The position numbers and the translations under genes were made by a program. Shown here piece after piece: positions 1-5,205 of a stretch of DNA of 5,205 nucleotides (the first letter of the stretch is position 1; each line of letters begins with the position of its first letter). The stretch covers positions 1-5,205 of the forward strand of contig JAGQSP010000076.1 in assembly GCA_020439485.1 (NCBI GenBank), read 5' to 3'. Below the pieces are notes generated by a model. The model made no database searches, was not told where the DNA came from, and saw only the letters and a list, made by a program, of their open reading frames with translations. The DNA is from Acidimicrobiales bacterium (GTDB lineage: Bacteria; Actinomycetota; Acidimicrobiia; Acidimicrobiales; Poriferisodalaceae).

Positions 1-2
1 TC

Positions 3-1697
3 CGCGATCGCTGGGGTGCGGTGGCCATCGCTCTGCTGCTGCTCGTCGTCGAGACCGTCACCATGCAACTGGGGCCGATGCTGACCCAGATCGGCATCGA
101 CAAGGGCGTGACACCGGGCGACAAGCGAGCCTTGGTGATCGTGGTCATCGTCTACATCGCGGCAGTGGCGGTGAACGCGGTGGTCAACCGAGCCCGCATC
201 ATGTTCACCTCACGACTGGGCGAAGGTGTCATGTACAGCCTGCGCATCAGGGTGTTCAGCCACTTCCAGCGCCTGTCACTCGATTGGTACACCGAGTCCA
301 AGGCCGGCGTGCTGATGAGCCGCATGACCAGCGACATCGACGCAATCACCCAGCTGGTCATCGACGGCTTCACCAACCTGTTCGTGCAGGCGCTGACCCT
401 GATCGTGGTCACCGGCATCCTGTTCGCCTACGACCCGGTGTTGGCTGCGGTGGTCATCTTCGTAGTGGTGCCGCCCCTGCTGGCGCTGACGCTGTGGTTT
501 CGCCGGGTCTCAGAGCGCGGCTACGACACGGTCAGGGACCGCATCGCCGAGGTGTTGGCCGACCTGTCCGAGAACCTCGCTGGCATCAGGGTGGTCACCG
601 CTCTCAACCGCCGCCAGCGCAACGCTGAGATTCATCGCGAGATCGTGGGTAAGTACCGCGACGCCAACTTCTACACCACCAAGGTTGGAGCCATCTATGG
701 TCCGTCGTCGGAGGCGGTGGGTGTGGTGGCCCAGGCGGTTGTGTTGGCCATCGGCGGCAAGGCGGTGCTCGACGGCCGACTCGAGCTGGGCGAGTTGGCG
801 GCCTTCGTGCTGTATGTGACGGTGTTCTTCGCCCCCATTCAGCAGTTGGTGCAGTTGTACAACACCTATCAACAAGGCACGGCTGCCATGCGCAAGCTGG
901 CAGAGGTGCTCGACACCGAGCCATCGGTCGCCGAGGTCCCCGATGCCTACGAGCTGCCACCCATCGAGGGTCGCATCGAGCTGCACGGCGTCACGTTCGG
1001 TTATGACCCCGCCAAACCCGTGCTGCGCGATGTCGATCTGGTGATCGAGGCAGGCCAGACCGTGGCCCTCGTCGGCGAGACCGGTGCCGGCAAGAGCACC
1101 ATCGCCAAGCTGGTCGTGCGTTTCCACGACCCCCAGTCGGGAGCCATCACCATCGACGGACACGATCTGTCGCAGGTGACCCTGCGATCGCTGCGGAGCC
1201 AACTGGGTGTTGTGCCCCAAGAGCCGTTCCTGTTCAACGGCACCATTCGCGACAATCTGGCCTTCGCCGACCCCGACGCTTCCGACGAGCGGCTGTTGCA
1301 GGCCGTCGAGCTGGTCGGGTTGTCCGAGCTGATCGACCAGTTGGGCGACGGCCTCGACTCGCTGGTGCACGAACGTGGGCTCTCGCTGTCCGCGGGCGAG
1401 CGTCAGCTATTGGCGCTGGGACGGGCTTTCTTGGCGGGGCCGCGAGTGCTGGTGCTCGACGAAGCCACCAGCTCGCTCGACCTTCGTTCCGAAGCCCGAA
1501 TCGAAGCTGCACTCGACAAGCTGCTAGAGGGGCGGACGGCGGTGATCATCGCCCACCGGCTGGCCACCGCCCGCAAAGCGGATCGCATCGCCGTCATCGC
1601 CGACGGCGGGGTGGTCGAGTTGGGCTCGCACGACGAGTTGGTGACCCAGGGCGGGCGCTATGCCGAGATGTTCGCGATGTGGCAGTCACATTCCTAG
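3..1697 (+). CDS. ABC exporter half-transporter, fused permease and ATPase (5' partial)
   Basis: This is an ABC exporter subunit with a six-helix membrane domain followed by an ATPase domain. It should pump an unknown substrate outward across the cytoplasmic membrane as a homo- or heterodimer. Residues are counted from the GTG at 21. Hydrophobic helices lie near 1-21, 37-56, 115-136, 137-158, 228-247 and 257-279. The ATPase has the A-loop Tyr328, Walker A GETGAGKST (352-360), Q-loop Gln400, signature LSAGE (456-460), Walker B VLVLDE with catalytic Glu481, D-loop SSLD (484-487) and switch His512, so this ATP site looks competent. The reading frame stays open to the left edge and the first helix seems cut short, so the true start probably lies upstream and the GTG at 21 is likely internal. 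Family members are usually near 600 residues. Such genes often come in pairs, so a partner may lie just outside the window. Substrate cannot be inferred. Confidence 0.95.
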   Translation, partial: RDRWGAVAIALLLLVVETVTMQLGPMLTQIGIDKGVTPGDKRALVIVVIVYIAAVAVNAVVNRARIMFTSRLGEGVMYSLRIRVFSHFQRLSLDWYTESKAGVLMSRMTSDIDAITQLVIDGFTNLFVQALTLIVVTGILFAYDPVLAAVVIFVVVPPLLALTLWFRRVSERGYDTVRDRIAEVLADLSENLAGIRVVTALNRRQRNAEIHREIVGKYRDANFYTTKVGAIYGPSSEAVGVVAQAVVLAIGGKAVLDGRLELGELAAFVLYVTVFFAPIQQLVQLYNTYQQGTAAMRKLAEVLDTEPSVAEVPDAYELPPIEGRIELHGVTFGYDPAKPVLRDVDLVIEAGQTVALVGETGAGKSTIAKLVVRFHDPQSGAITIDGHDLSQVTLRSLRSQLGVVPQEPFLFNGTIRDNLAFADPDASDERLLQAVELVGLSELIDQLGDGLDSLVHERGLSLSAGERQLLALGRAFLAGPRVLVLDEATSSLDLRSEARIEAALDKLLEGRTAVIIAHRLATARKADRIAVIADGGVVELGSHDELVTQGGRYAEMFAMWQSHS

Positions 1698-1718
1698 AGT
1701 TCATCTTCGCGAAAGGTG

Positions 1719-1829
1719 TTCCACCACTCACGCTGAGTAACGTTTCAGCCCTGAGATCGCTTCCACCCATGAATCTCGCGGTCACGGTGGTCACCGTCCG
1801 AAGTCTGCTAAACGAATGTAGTGGTGGAA
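1719..1829. repeat. Inverted repeat TTCCACCACT / AGTGGTGGAA with a third TTCCACC copy
   Basis: TTCCACCACT at 1719-1728 is perfectly matched by its reverse complement AGTGGTGGAA at 1820-1829, with 91 bp between them. A further TTCCACC lies at 1761-1767. Three copies of a 7-mer in about 110 non-coding bases, right in front of a TetR-type gene, suggest binding sites for a regulator, possibly looped or multiple. The arms are too far apart for a simple terminator. This is inference from pattern and position only. Confidence 0.4.
1784..1797. promoter_or_regulatory. Candidate operator, ACGGTG-GT-CACCGT near-palindrome
   Basis: The arms ACGGTG and CACCGT are perfect reverse complements around a 2-bp centre, giving a 14-bp near-palindrome that ends 54 bp before the TetR-family start codon. 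TetR repressors commonly bind short palindromes of about this size and often regulate their own genes, so this is a reasonable autoregulatory operator candidate. No -10 or -35 hexamer is clear next to it, which weakens the case. Confidence 0.35.
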
Positions 1830-1851
1830 ACGACATCAGGCGGCAGCGCCG

Positions 1852-2559
1852 GTGACGAGTGAGCCTCAACTGACAAATCGTGCAACGCGACGCAGGCGCA
1901 GGACTCATCTCGACCTGTTGGGTTCGCTCCGAAGGGAGCTGGCCCAATCGGGTGTTGACGACCTGACCGTCGGGTCGGTGACCGACCGAGCCGATGTAGC
2001 CGTGGGCACGTTCTACAACCACTTCGACGACAAGACGTCGGCGTTGGAGTCGTTAGCTCAAATCGAAGCCGAAGCGCTCGAGATCTCGGTGCTCGACATG
2101 ATCGAACGCTCGAACGACCCGTCCCCGACGCTGCCACGCCTGGTCAACGCGATGGCGTTGTCGGTGATGCATCGCGCCGCCGTCGACCCCGTTTGGCTCG
2201 ACGCCATAGCTGCTCTGGTCGACGCTCGCTATCTGCCGACGCCCGATGTCGTTCTGCAGGTTCATGACATCTTGTCCAGCGCCAACCCTGGCACCGCCCG
2301 CGAGGTGTGCGCCTGGCACACCAAAGCCTTGGCCGCGGTGGGATGTGAGCTGGTGCGGTCGTTGCGCTCGGGCGACCTGCCCCAGTCGCTCGAGGGCAGG
2401 ATCGACCTGGTTCTGCCCTCGCTGCTGGGTGTCATCGGCTGTGCCGAGCCCACCGTCGAAGACGAGATCACGTGGGCCAAGAACCAGCCGATACCCACCG
2501 AGTGGCCCAGCACCGAATCGATCGTGGCCGCCCACGAGGGTTCAGCTGATAAGGCCTGA
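1852..2559 (+). CDS. TetR/AcrR-family transcriptional regulator
   Basis: This is a predicted cytoplasmic DNA-binding repressor of 235 residues, slightly longer than the typical 190-220 for the family. The N-terminal DNA-binding domain is clear: after an Arg-rich tail (13-17), helix 1 runs about 19-34 and the helix-turn-helix spans about 37-65. That stretch includes the family hallmark VGTFYNHFDDK (51-61). The remaining two thirds are helical and presumably form the ligand-binding and dimer domain; that part is too variable to predict the ligand. The GTG at 1852 is the only sensible start, because the frame is closed by a TAG at 1819-1821 and no other start lies between. The ribosome site is weak. 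The next gene follows about 30 bp downstream on the same strand, which suggests one operon. Likely targets are its own operon and perhaps the exporter gene upstream, but this is not shown by the sequence. Confidence 0.92.
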   Translation: MTSEPQLTNRATRRRRRTHLDLLGSLRRELAQSGVDDLTVGSVTDRADVAVGTFYNHFDDKTSALESLAQIEAEALEISVLDMIERSNDPSPTLPRLVNAMALSVMHRAAVDPVWLDAIAALVDARYLPTPDVVLQVHDILSSANPGTAREVCAWHTKALAAVGCELVRSLRSGDLPQSLEGRIDLVLPSLLGVIGCAEPTVEDEITWAKNQPIPTEWPSTESIVAAHEGSADKA

Positions 2560-2575
2560 GCCCTGCCTTTGATGT

Positions 2576-2581
2576 GAGAGG
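2576..2581 (+). promoter_or_regulatory. Ribosome binding site GAGAGG deciding the start of the ATPase gene
   Basis: GAGAGG at 2576-2581 is the best Shine-Dalgarno-like site in the window. It lies 8 nt before the GTG at 2590 but only 2 nt before the GTG at 2584, so spacing favours 2590. A TGA in the same frame at 2575-2577 excludes any start further upstream. Confidence 0.6.
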
Positions 2582-2589
2582 CTGTGGGT

Positions 2590-3399
2590 GTGAACCAACC
2601 CTTCAGCGCGCCATCCGCACGCCTGACCGATGTCTCGGTCGTGTACGACTCGTCGGTAGTGCTCGGTCCAATCGACCTCGAAATCGAGCCGTCGTCACGC
2701 TGGGTCGTCCTGGGCCCAAACGGCTCGGGCAAGACCTCTCTGGTGCGCATCCTGACGCTGTATCGCTACCCGAGCACCGGAACGGTCGAGGTGCTGGGCG
2801 AACGGTGGGGCCAGACCGATGTGCGAGAGCTGCGCAAGCGCATCGGGGTCGTCAGCTCGGCGTTTCGCGAACAGCTCCGCCCCGACATCAGTGCGTCCGA
2901 CGTGGTCATGACGGCCAAGAACGCCGCCCTCGAGCCGTGGTGGCATTCCTATGACCTCGAAGACAAGAAGCGGGCTGTTCAGTGTTTGGCTCAGCTGGGC
3001 TGCGAGCAATTCGCCGAGCGCCAGTTCGGTTCGCTGTCGTCTGGCGAGATGCAACGGGTGCTGCTTGCCCGCACGCTGATGACCAGCCCTGGCCTGCTGG
3101 TTCTCGACGAGGCCGCTGCGGGTCTCGACCTCGCCGGACGCGAGCAGCTGGTCGACAGCCTCGGCTCGTTGGCTTCAGACCCCGCGACTCCGGCGATGGT
3201 GATGATCACCCATCACACCGACGAGATTCCGCCGGGGTTCACCCACGCTCTCATGCTGCGCAACGGCAAGCCCATCGCAAGTGGTCCGATCGAGCAGGTG
3301 ATGAACGCCGAAAACCTGTCGGCCACCTTTGGTCTCGATCTCGAGCTCGAGACACGCCGTGGTAGGTACTTTGCGTTTGCCAGCGGCAGCACCCGCTGA
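2590..3399 (+). CDS. Stand-alone ABC ATPase of ModF/YlmA (COG1119-like) type
   Basis: This is a soluble ABC ATP-binding protein of 269 residues (271 if the GTG at 2584 is used). From the 2590 start it has Walker A GPNGSGKT (42-49), signature LSSGE (149-153), Walker B LLVLDE (169-174) with catalytic Glu174, and switch His208. The segment THHTDEIPPGFTH (207-219) followed by a hydrophobic stretch and a Gly is, from memory, characteristic of the ModF/PhrA/YlmA group of ATPases. That group is often annotated as molybdenum-transport-related, but many members have no known permease. The usual Q-loop Gln (as in VVPQ of the exporter) is replaced by Ser90 in VVSSAF; the next Gln is at 95. There are no membrane segments and no permease gene in the window. 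It probably shares a transcript with the TetR gene. Substrate and partner are unknown, so the molybdenum label should be treated with caution. Confidence 0.88.
   Translation: MNQPFSAPSARLTDVSVVYDSSVVLGPIDLEIEPSSRWVVLGPNGSGKTSLVRILTLYRYPSTGTVEVLGERWGQTDVRELRKRIGVVSSAFREQLRPDISASDVVMTAKNAALEPWWHSYDLEDKKRAVQCLAQLGCEQFAERQFGSLSSGEMQRVLLARTLMTSPGLLVLDEAAAGLDLAGREQLVDSLGSLASDPATPAMVMITHHTDEIPPGFTHALMLRNGKPIASGPIEQVMNAENLSATFGLDLELETRRGRYFAFASGSTR
3381..3398. terminator. Weak hairpin at the convergent gene ends
   Basis: CAGCGG (3381-3386) pairs perfectly with CCGCTG (3393-3398) around a 6-nt loop. The stem overlaps the stop codon of the ATPase gene and sits just before the end of the converging minus-strand gene, where only 9 bp (3400-3408) separate the two stop codons. 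A bidirectional terminator would be useful here, but there is no T-run on either side, so this is only a weak candidate. Confidence 0.25.
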
Positions 3400-3408
3400 G
3401 CAGCTGCG

Positions 3409-4551
3409 TCATCCGAGGCCCAGCGGCGCAAGACCCTGTTCGGCCAACTCGGCATCGCGGTCGGCCAACTGGCGCAGCAACGGGTAGGGGTTCACCGCCC
3501 TACCTCCGCCCGGGTGCACCTGTATGTGGAGGTGTGGCGGGGTGTTGATGGCGTTGCCGGTGTTGCCCACATATCCCAGTTCGGTTCCGGCTTCGACGAA
3601 CTGACCCTCGGTCACGTCGGCGAACCCTGACAAGTGGGCGTAGTAATAGTGGGTTCCAGATTCGCCGATCAGCCACAGCCGCAGGCCACCCAGGCGGATC
3701 TCGCCGATGCGCACGACGATGCCCCTCTCGGTCGCCACCAGCGGGGTGCCTGCGGGGGCGAACACATCGGTTCCCTGGTGCCGGTGGGCATCTGGGGTTC
3801 CGTACATCCGCGGAGCCAGGAACGTGTCGACGAAGTTGTAGTCGCCGGCCACCGGGAACACGACGTCGTCGGGCAACGCGGCCAGGCGCTCCAGCTCGGC
3901 GGCGGTCGCTTCGGCGGTCTGCAACGCATCGAGCCGCTTGGCGCGCAGCTCGGCCAGAACGGCCTCGGCCTGGATGCGACTTTCGGCGAGCGCCTCGACG
4001 TCGACAGCAAGTTCGGTTGCGAGGTAGGCGTCCAGGACCCTCTGCTCGGATGCTGCGAAGACCGAGTCGAGCAAGATGGTGCGCCCCACGGCGTCCAGCA
4101 CCGACGATCCGTCGAACTCGACCCTGCTGCGAACCGGACCTATCGCGTAGAGCGTGGCCAACTGCAGGTCCAGCACGTCCTTGGCATCGCGATACTCGTC
4201 GATCGATTCTCGGTGCTCGAATTGGATTGTGTCCAGCTCGGACCCAGCAACCTGGACATTGGCTGCCATCGAGATGAGATCGTCGTCGGCCACCAGCAGA
4301 GCCGACAGGGCCTCGGCGTCCCCGGCTTGTGCGGCCTCGACCCTCTCAGCGGCGCGGGCCTGCACAAAGGCGCGTATGTCGACGGCGGCTCGTTCGCCGG
4401 TGTTTGCGGCTTGAACTTCGGCCGCGGGTGTCACGGCGTCGTTGGCCTCGGCCTGTTGGCCGTCGTCTGCTGCCGTGCTTGCGGTCTGTGCGGCGAACGT
4501 CAGCGGCAGTACCAGCAGCCAGAGCGCGCGTCGATGCGACTTGGAGGTCAC
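3409..4551 (-). CDS. Secreted M23-family peptidoglycan endopeptidase with coiled-coil N-terminal half
   Basis: This is a predicted exported zinc metallopeptidase of 380 residues that should cut peptide cross-links in peptidoglycan. A signal peptide is visible: basic MTSKSHRR, a hydrophobic core around 9-21, and a plausible cleavage after STA (25-27). Residues about 60-230 are charged, Ala/Glu/Leu-rich and probably coiled-coil. The layout, including LATLYAIGP (131-139) and long helices either side, recalls the CwlO/PcsB/RipC type of FtsEX-controlled hydrolases (a resemblance, not an alignment). The C-terminal M23 (LytM-like) domain runs about 232-357. Its zinc ligands His258 and Asp262 (HQGTD) and His342 (HLH) and the catalytic His306 and His340 are all present, so it should be active. 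The GTG start at 4551 has no clear ribosome site, but an in-frame stop just upstream excludes earlier starts and the signal peptide supports it. It lies 71 bp downstream of the lipoprotein gene. Confidence 0.92.
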   Translation of the reverse strand: MTSKSHRRALWLLVLPLTFAAQTASTAADDGQQAEANDAVTPAAEVQAANTGERAAVDIRAFVQARAAERVEAAQAGDAEALSALLVADDDLISMAANVQVAGSELDTIQFEHRESIDEYRDAKDVLDLQLATLYAIGPVRSRVEFDGSSVLDAVGRTILLDSVFAASEQRVLDAYLATELAVDVEALAESRIQAEAVLAELRAKRLDALQTAEATAAELERLAALPDDVVFPVAGDYNFVDTFLAPRMYGTPDAHRHQGTDVFAPAGTPLVATERGIVVRIGEIRLGGLRLWLIGESGTHYYYAHLSGFADVTEGQFVEAGTELGYVGNTGNAINTPPHLHIQVHPGGGRAVNPYPLLRQLADRDAELAEQGLAPLGLG

Positions 4552-4591
4552 CTGATGTCAATACGACCGGCACCGATGCCAGATAACCGTG

Positions 4592-4619
4592 GGCGGTCGA
4601 AACCGCCGCGAAAGGCGGT
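4592..4619 (-). promoter_or_regulatory. Two mutually exclusive hairpins between the lipoprotein and M23 genes
   Basis: ACCGCC at 4602-4607 can pair with GGCGGT on either side, at 4592-4597 (4-nt loop) or at 4614-4619 (6-nt loop). GGCGGTCG is repeated directly at 4592-4599 and 4614-4621. In the minus-strand transcript the hairpin formed with 4592-4597 carries a UUCG tetraloop. The structure starts 3 nt after the upstream gene's stop codon. No U-run follows, so it could be a weak terminator, an RNA-processing or stability element, or an attenuator-like switch reducing downstream expression. Confidence 0.4.
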
Positions 4620-4622
4620 CGG

Positions 4623-5081
4623 CTAAGGAGCGCACGACGCGGCGAAGGCGTCGAGACTGTCGATGGCGCTCGAGGCGACATCGCTCTCCAGCTCGTACAG
4701 CGCCACCTGCTCGTCGGTGCTGAACTGGGTTTGGGCAGCCAACAGGTCGTAGTCGGCGCGCGACACGGCCGAGCCGTACACCTCGACCGCCGCCGTCACG
4801 GTCGCGACGTCGCCTTGAAGGTCGGCGGGAGCCCCGTCAGCCAAAACGCCCAGTAGATTCTCGCTCGCCTCGACATCTGAGCGCAGCTGAGACGGGGTGG
4901 GGAGGCTGCTGCGGTGGCGCAGCCGGTCCAGCACCGACGACAGCTCGGTTGCCGCAGCACAGGTCGATGCCTCGTCTGGAGCATCTGAAGCGCCCGAACA
5001 ACTGCCGGCGACCGTCGCCAACACGACGGCCAGCGCCACTAAGGCGGTCCGGGTGCTGAAAGCGTTCGTCACGGCACACAC
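4623..5081 (-). CDS. Small putative lipoprotein of unknown function
   Basis: I do not recognise this 152-residue protein. It has an N-terminal export signal: a short polar start with Arg11, a hydrophobic stretch at about 12-25, then AGSC ending at Cys28. This resembles a lipobox, though Ala at -3 is not the preferred residue, so it may instead be simply secreted. The mature part is mostly helical and acidic. It has Cys41 and Cys150 near its two ends, which could form a disulfide outside the cell, and a segment LADGAPADLQGDV (80-92) between predicted helices. That pattern resembles small helical-bundle lipoproteins common in actinomycetes, but no named domain can be claimed. GTG at 5081 gives the longest product; GTG at 5072 (149 residues) is equally possible because neither has a clear ribosome site. 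It precedes the M23 gene on the same strand, so a role linked to that hydrolase is possible but unproven. Confidence 0.75.
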   Translation of the reverse strand: MCAVTNAFSTRTALVALAVVLATVAGSCSGASDAPDEASTCAAATELSSVLDRLRHRSSLPTPSQLRSDVEASENLLGVLADGAPADLQGDVATVTAAVEVYGSAVSRADYDLLAAQTQFSTDEQVALYELESDVASSAIDSLDAFAASCAP

Positions 5082-5087
5082 TGTGAC
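5068..5087. promoter_or_regulatory. Inverted repeat GTCAC-N10-GTGAC over the lipoprotein start
   Basis: GTCAC (5068-5072) and GTGAC (5083-5087) flank both candidate GTG start codons of the minus-strand lipoprotein gene. It could be a protein binding site or a weak mRNA hairpin limiting translation. The arms are only 5 bp, so chance is a real alternative. Confidence 0.2.
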
Positions 5088-5141
5088 AGATCGGAAGCGC
5101 GGTTTACACGCGGATTACCCGCCCAAACCCGTGCCGAGTAG

Positions 5142-5178
5142 CCACCTTTTGTGGCAATACAAAACCACCTAGGGTGGC
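5142..5178. repeat. Two near-identical palindromes CCAC-N5-GTGG, 23 bp apart
   Basis: CCACCTTTTGTGGC (5142-5155) and CCACCTAGGGTGGC (5165-5178) match at 11 of 14 positions, differing only in the three middle bases. Each is an inverted repeat, CCAC-N5-GTGG; the second extends to CCACC-TAG-GGTGG. The 23-bp centre-to-centre spacing puts them about two helical turns apart, on nearly the same face of the DNA. The second contains the -10 hexamer of the downstream gene, so a dimeric protein bound there would block transcription. The binding protein is unknown; the pair may also affect the divergent lipoprotein gene. Confidence 0.6.
5170..5175 (+). promoter_or_regulatory. -10 hexamer TAGGGT of a leaderless promoter
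   Basis: TAGGGT fits the actinobacterial TANNNT -10 consensus. Exactly 6 bases separate it from the GTG at 5182, the spacing expected when transcription starts at the first base of the start codon. The -35 region is poor: TTTGTG at 5148-5153 would give a 16-bp spacer. This supports, but does not prove, a leaderless transcript. Confidence 0.55.
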
Positions 5179-5181
5179 GCC

Positions 5182-5205
5182 GTGCTGGATGAAATGCCGG
5201 CCTCG
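5182..5205 (+). CDS. Start of an unidentified gene (3' partial)
   Basis: An open frame begins with GTG at 5182 and runs to the window edge, giving only MLDEMPAS. An in-frame ATG at 5194 is an alternative start with a faint GGATGA site before it. The main support is the correctly placed TAGGGT hexamer and the paired palindromes just upstream. Eight residues are too few to name a family. The gene is divergent from the lipoprotein gene, with about 100 bp between the start codons. Confidence 0.45.

Larger units (their letters stand above)
1698..1851. other. Intergenic region between exporter and TetR gene
   Basis: This is a 154-bp non-coding stretch with several short symmetrical motifs, described separately. 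A weak stem (GCTGA at 1732-1736 with TCAGC at 1745-1749, 8-nt loop) follows the exporter stop codon but has no T-run, so it is a poor terminator candidate. TAACGT at 1738-1743 fits the TANNNT -10 pattern, but I see no good -35 partner. I could not assign a promoter for the TetR gene with confidence, and read-through from the exporter gene is possible. Confidence 0.5.
5082..5181. other. Divergent intergenic region
   Basis: This stretch separates the minus-strand lipoprotein gene from the + strand gene starting at 5182 and must hold the promoters for both. On the + strand the palindrome pair and the TAGGGT hexamer are visible. On the minus strand I found no convincing promoter: a TTGCCA (forward TGGCAA at 5152-5157) is close to a -35 consensus but has no matching -10 at a normal distance. 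Confidence 0.4.

Noticed and set aside
510..1370. Long minus-strand open frame (286 codons) opposite the ABC exporter
   Set aside because: It is antisense to a well-supported ABC transporter with all its motifs in place, and its His/Gln/Gly-rich product looks like a shadow translation.
1732..1749. Stem GCTGA/TCAGC as terminator of the exporter gene
   Set aside because: It has only a 5-bp stem with an 8-nt loop and no T-run, so it is not distinguishable from chance.
1594..2022. Minus-strand open frame covering the intergenic region before the TetR gene
   Set aside because: It overlaps the ends of two solid genes, its product is low-complexity and Arg/Ser/Pro-rich, and no start signal is evident.
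2574..2954. + strand ATG-started frame overlapping the ATPase gene start
   Set aside because: It is out of frame with the ATPase, which has clear motifs; the Arg-rich product has no domain and is a frame shadow.
4556..4561. Perfect TTGACA -35 hexamer on the minus strand just before the M23 start
   Set aside because: A promoter using it would start transcription inside the M23 signal peptide, and no -10 hexamer is found about 17 bp further along.
3634..4626. Long + strand open frame (330 codons) opposite the M23 gene
   Set aside because: The minus strand encodes a protein with a signal peptide and a full M23 active site. The + strand product has no recognisable domain and is typical of antisense frames in GC-rich DNA.

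Overview
The window comes from a GC-rich bacterial genome, most likely an actinomycete. The signs are strongly G/C-biased third codon positions, GTG start codons on every complete gene, weak or absent Shine-Dalgarno sites, and a TANNNT -10 hexamer placed so that one gene would be leaderless. The gene content would fit a class such as Acidimicrobiia, but that placement is an impression from sequence style and was not tested by any search.

Layout, left to right. (1) Positions 3-1697 (+) hold most of an ABC exporter half-transporter (six-helix membrane domain plus ATPase); its start lies outside the window. (2) A 154-bp intergenic stretch (1698-1851) contains three copies of TTCCACC, two of them forming a 10-bp inverted repeat, and a separate 14-bp near-palindrome. 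These are candidate operator sites for the next gene. (3) Positions 1852-2559 (+) encode a TetR-family repressor. (4) After a gap of about 30 bp comes a stand-alone ABC ATPase of the ModF/YlmA (COG1119-like) type, with no permease nearby; it is probably co-transcribed with the TetR gene. (5) Nine bases separate it from a convergent minus-strand pair. This pair is a small putative lipoprotein of unknown function (4623-5081), transcribed first, and a secreted M23 zinc metallopeptidase with a coiled-coil N-terminal half (3409-4551). The 71-bp gap between them holds two mutually exclusive GC-rich hairpins. (6) At the right edge a new + strand gene begins at 5182. It sits immediately downstream of a TAGGGT hexamer embedded in the second of two near-identical palindromes (CCAC-N5-GTGG).

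How the parts may work together. The left half looks like a transport and regulation region: the exporter, then a repressor with a soluble ATPase. Whether the repressor controls the exporter, itself, or both is not decided by the sequence. The right half looks like a cell-envelope module: a secreted peptidoglycan hydrolase with an intact active site, preceded by an exported small protein that could be its partner or regulator (inference from position only). I found no RNA genes, CRISPR arrays, insertion sequences or attachment sites. No clearly novel system is present; the most notable signals are the paired palindromes over the leaderless promoter and the lipoprotein/M23 pair with its switch-like spacer.
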